64,000 bases of DNA, from assembly GCA_028583685.1 (NCBI GenBank), contig JAMXIF010001183.1, positions 13,765,466 through 13,829,465 on the forward strand. Direction: 5' to 3'. The stretch's first letter is position 1; each line of letters opens with the position of its first letter. A program made the translations under genes and the position numbers. The DNA is from Petaurus breviceps papuanus (lineage: Eukaryota > Chordata > Mammalia > Diprotodontia > Petauridae). This document shows, piece by piece, positions 63,784-64,000 of this stretch. The notes under the pieces were generated by a model. It was not told the origin of the DNA. It saw only the letters and a program-made list of their open reading frames with translations, and made no database searches.

Positions 63784-64000
63784 TTATTGTTCAGTCACAT
63801 CCCATTCTCTGTGACTCCATAGACTATAACATGCCAGACGCTTCTATCTTCCTTCATTTCCCAACGTCTGTCCAAGTTTACGTTTGTTGCTTCCATGACA
63901 CCATCTATCCATCTTATCCTCCGCTGTTGCCTTCAATTTTTCCCCACATCAGGGTCTTTTCCAATGAGTCCCATCTTCTCATTGTATGGCTGAAGTATTT
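63784..64000 (-). mobile_element. BovB-like RTE LINE, 3' end, continuing past the window
   Basis: Reverse of an RTE/BovB 3' end. Tail 'TATTGTTCAGTCACATCCCA' and 'TCTCTGTGACTCCATAGACT', then 'CCATCTATCCATCTTATCCT', 'CATCAGGGTCTTTTCCAATG' and 'GCTGAAGTATTT', each with a direct counterpart in bovine BovB (GCATCAGGGTCTTTTCCAATGAGTC). The element's tail abuts the L2 fragment to the left and its body runs off the right edge. Its tail also matches that of the RTE-tailed SINEs in this window. Confidence 0.9.

Noticed and set aside
1-64000. CRISPR arrays, bacterial operons, riboswitches, plasmid or phage features
   Set aside because: The window is vertebrate nuclear DNA; the only regular repeats are microsatellites and transposable elements.

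Overview
This window reads as intergenic or intronic DNA from a marsupial (metatherian) nuclear genome. No intact protein-coding gene, rRNA or tRNA gene is visible. The diagnosis rests on the repeat mix: CORE-SINE/MIR-type copies, old L2 and L3/CR1 LINEs in large numbers, L1 copies whose ORF2 ends carry a DPAIPLLGLYSKEIKEKGKGP-type motif, tRNA-derived SINEs whose 3' tail resembles the BovB/RTE tail, and a BovB-like RTE LINE at the right edge. The species cannot be fixed from this sequence. A run of exactly 100 N at 24639-24738 marks an assembly gap.

Layout. 1-6.2 kb: L3, L2 and MIR-type fragments, an RTE-tailed SINE and two diverged direct repeats near 2.9-3.5 kb. 6.28-6.81 kb: a solo LTR with a 5-bp target duplication. 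7-12 kb: L2 fragments and two copies of one tRNA-derived SINE family, one of them split by a 1.15-kb solo LTR. 12-17 kb: MIR-type copies, an RTE-tailed SINE and an L1 3' end. 17.6-19.65 kb: a 246-bp inverted repeat (about 93% identical) around a 1.5-kb spacer. 21-25.4 kb: SINEs and two facing L1 3' ends, one split by a Tc1/mariner-type MITE that holds the gap. 25.4-31.5 kb: hAT and mariner MITEs, microsatellites, L3, L2, SINEs and one possible exon-like segment at 28565-28651. 31.5-37 kb: mostly unassigned sequence with MIR and hAT copies. 37.6-40.3 kb: L1 then L2. 41-42 kb: a weak LTR candidate. 43.7-47.2 kb: a long L2 and a long, very old RTE-like LINE in the opposite direction. 48.5-50.7 kb: an L1 that has 5'UTR/ORF1 joined directly to its 3' end. 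52.5-54.6 kb: an LTR-like stretch and an L3 split by a SINE and a trinucleotide tract. 56.6-58.6 kb: a long L1 3' half. 60.2-62.3 kb: an L3/CR1 LINE with two nested SINEs. 63.7-64 kb: L2, then a BovB-like RTE that runs off the window.

Nothing here acts as a gene set. The informative content is insertion order: several insertions can be dated relative to one another by intact target-site duplications. The least explained signal is the inverted repeat at 17.6/19.4 kb. Family names are given from recognition of consensus-like sequence and were not checked against a database; coordinates of old repeats are approximate to about 10-30 bases unless a target duplication is quoted.
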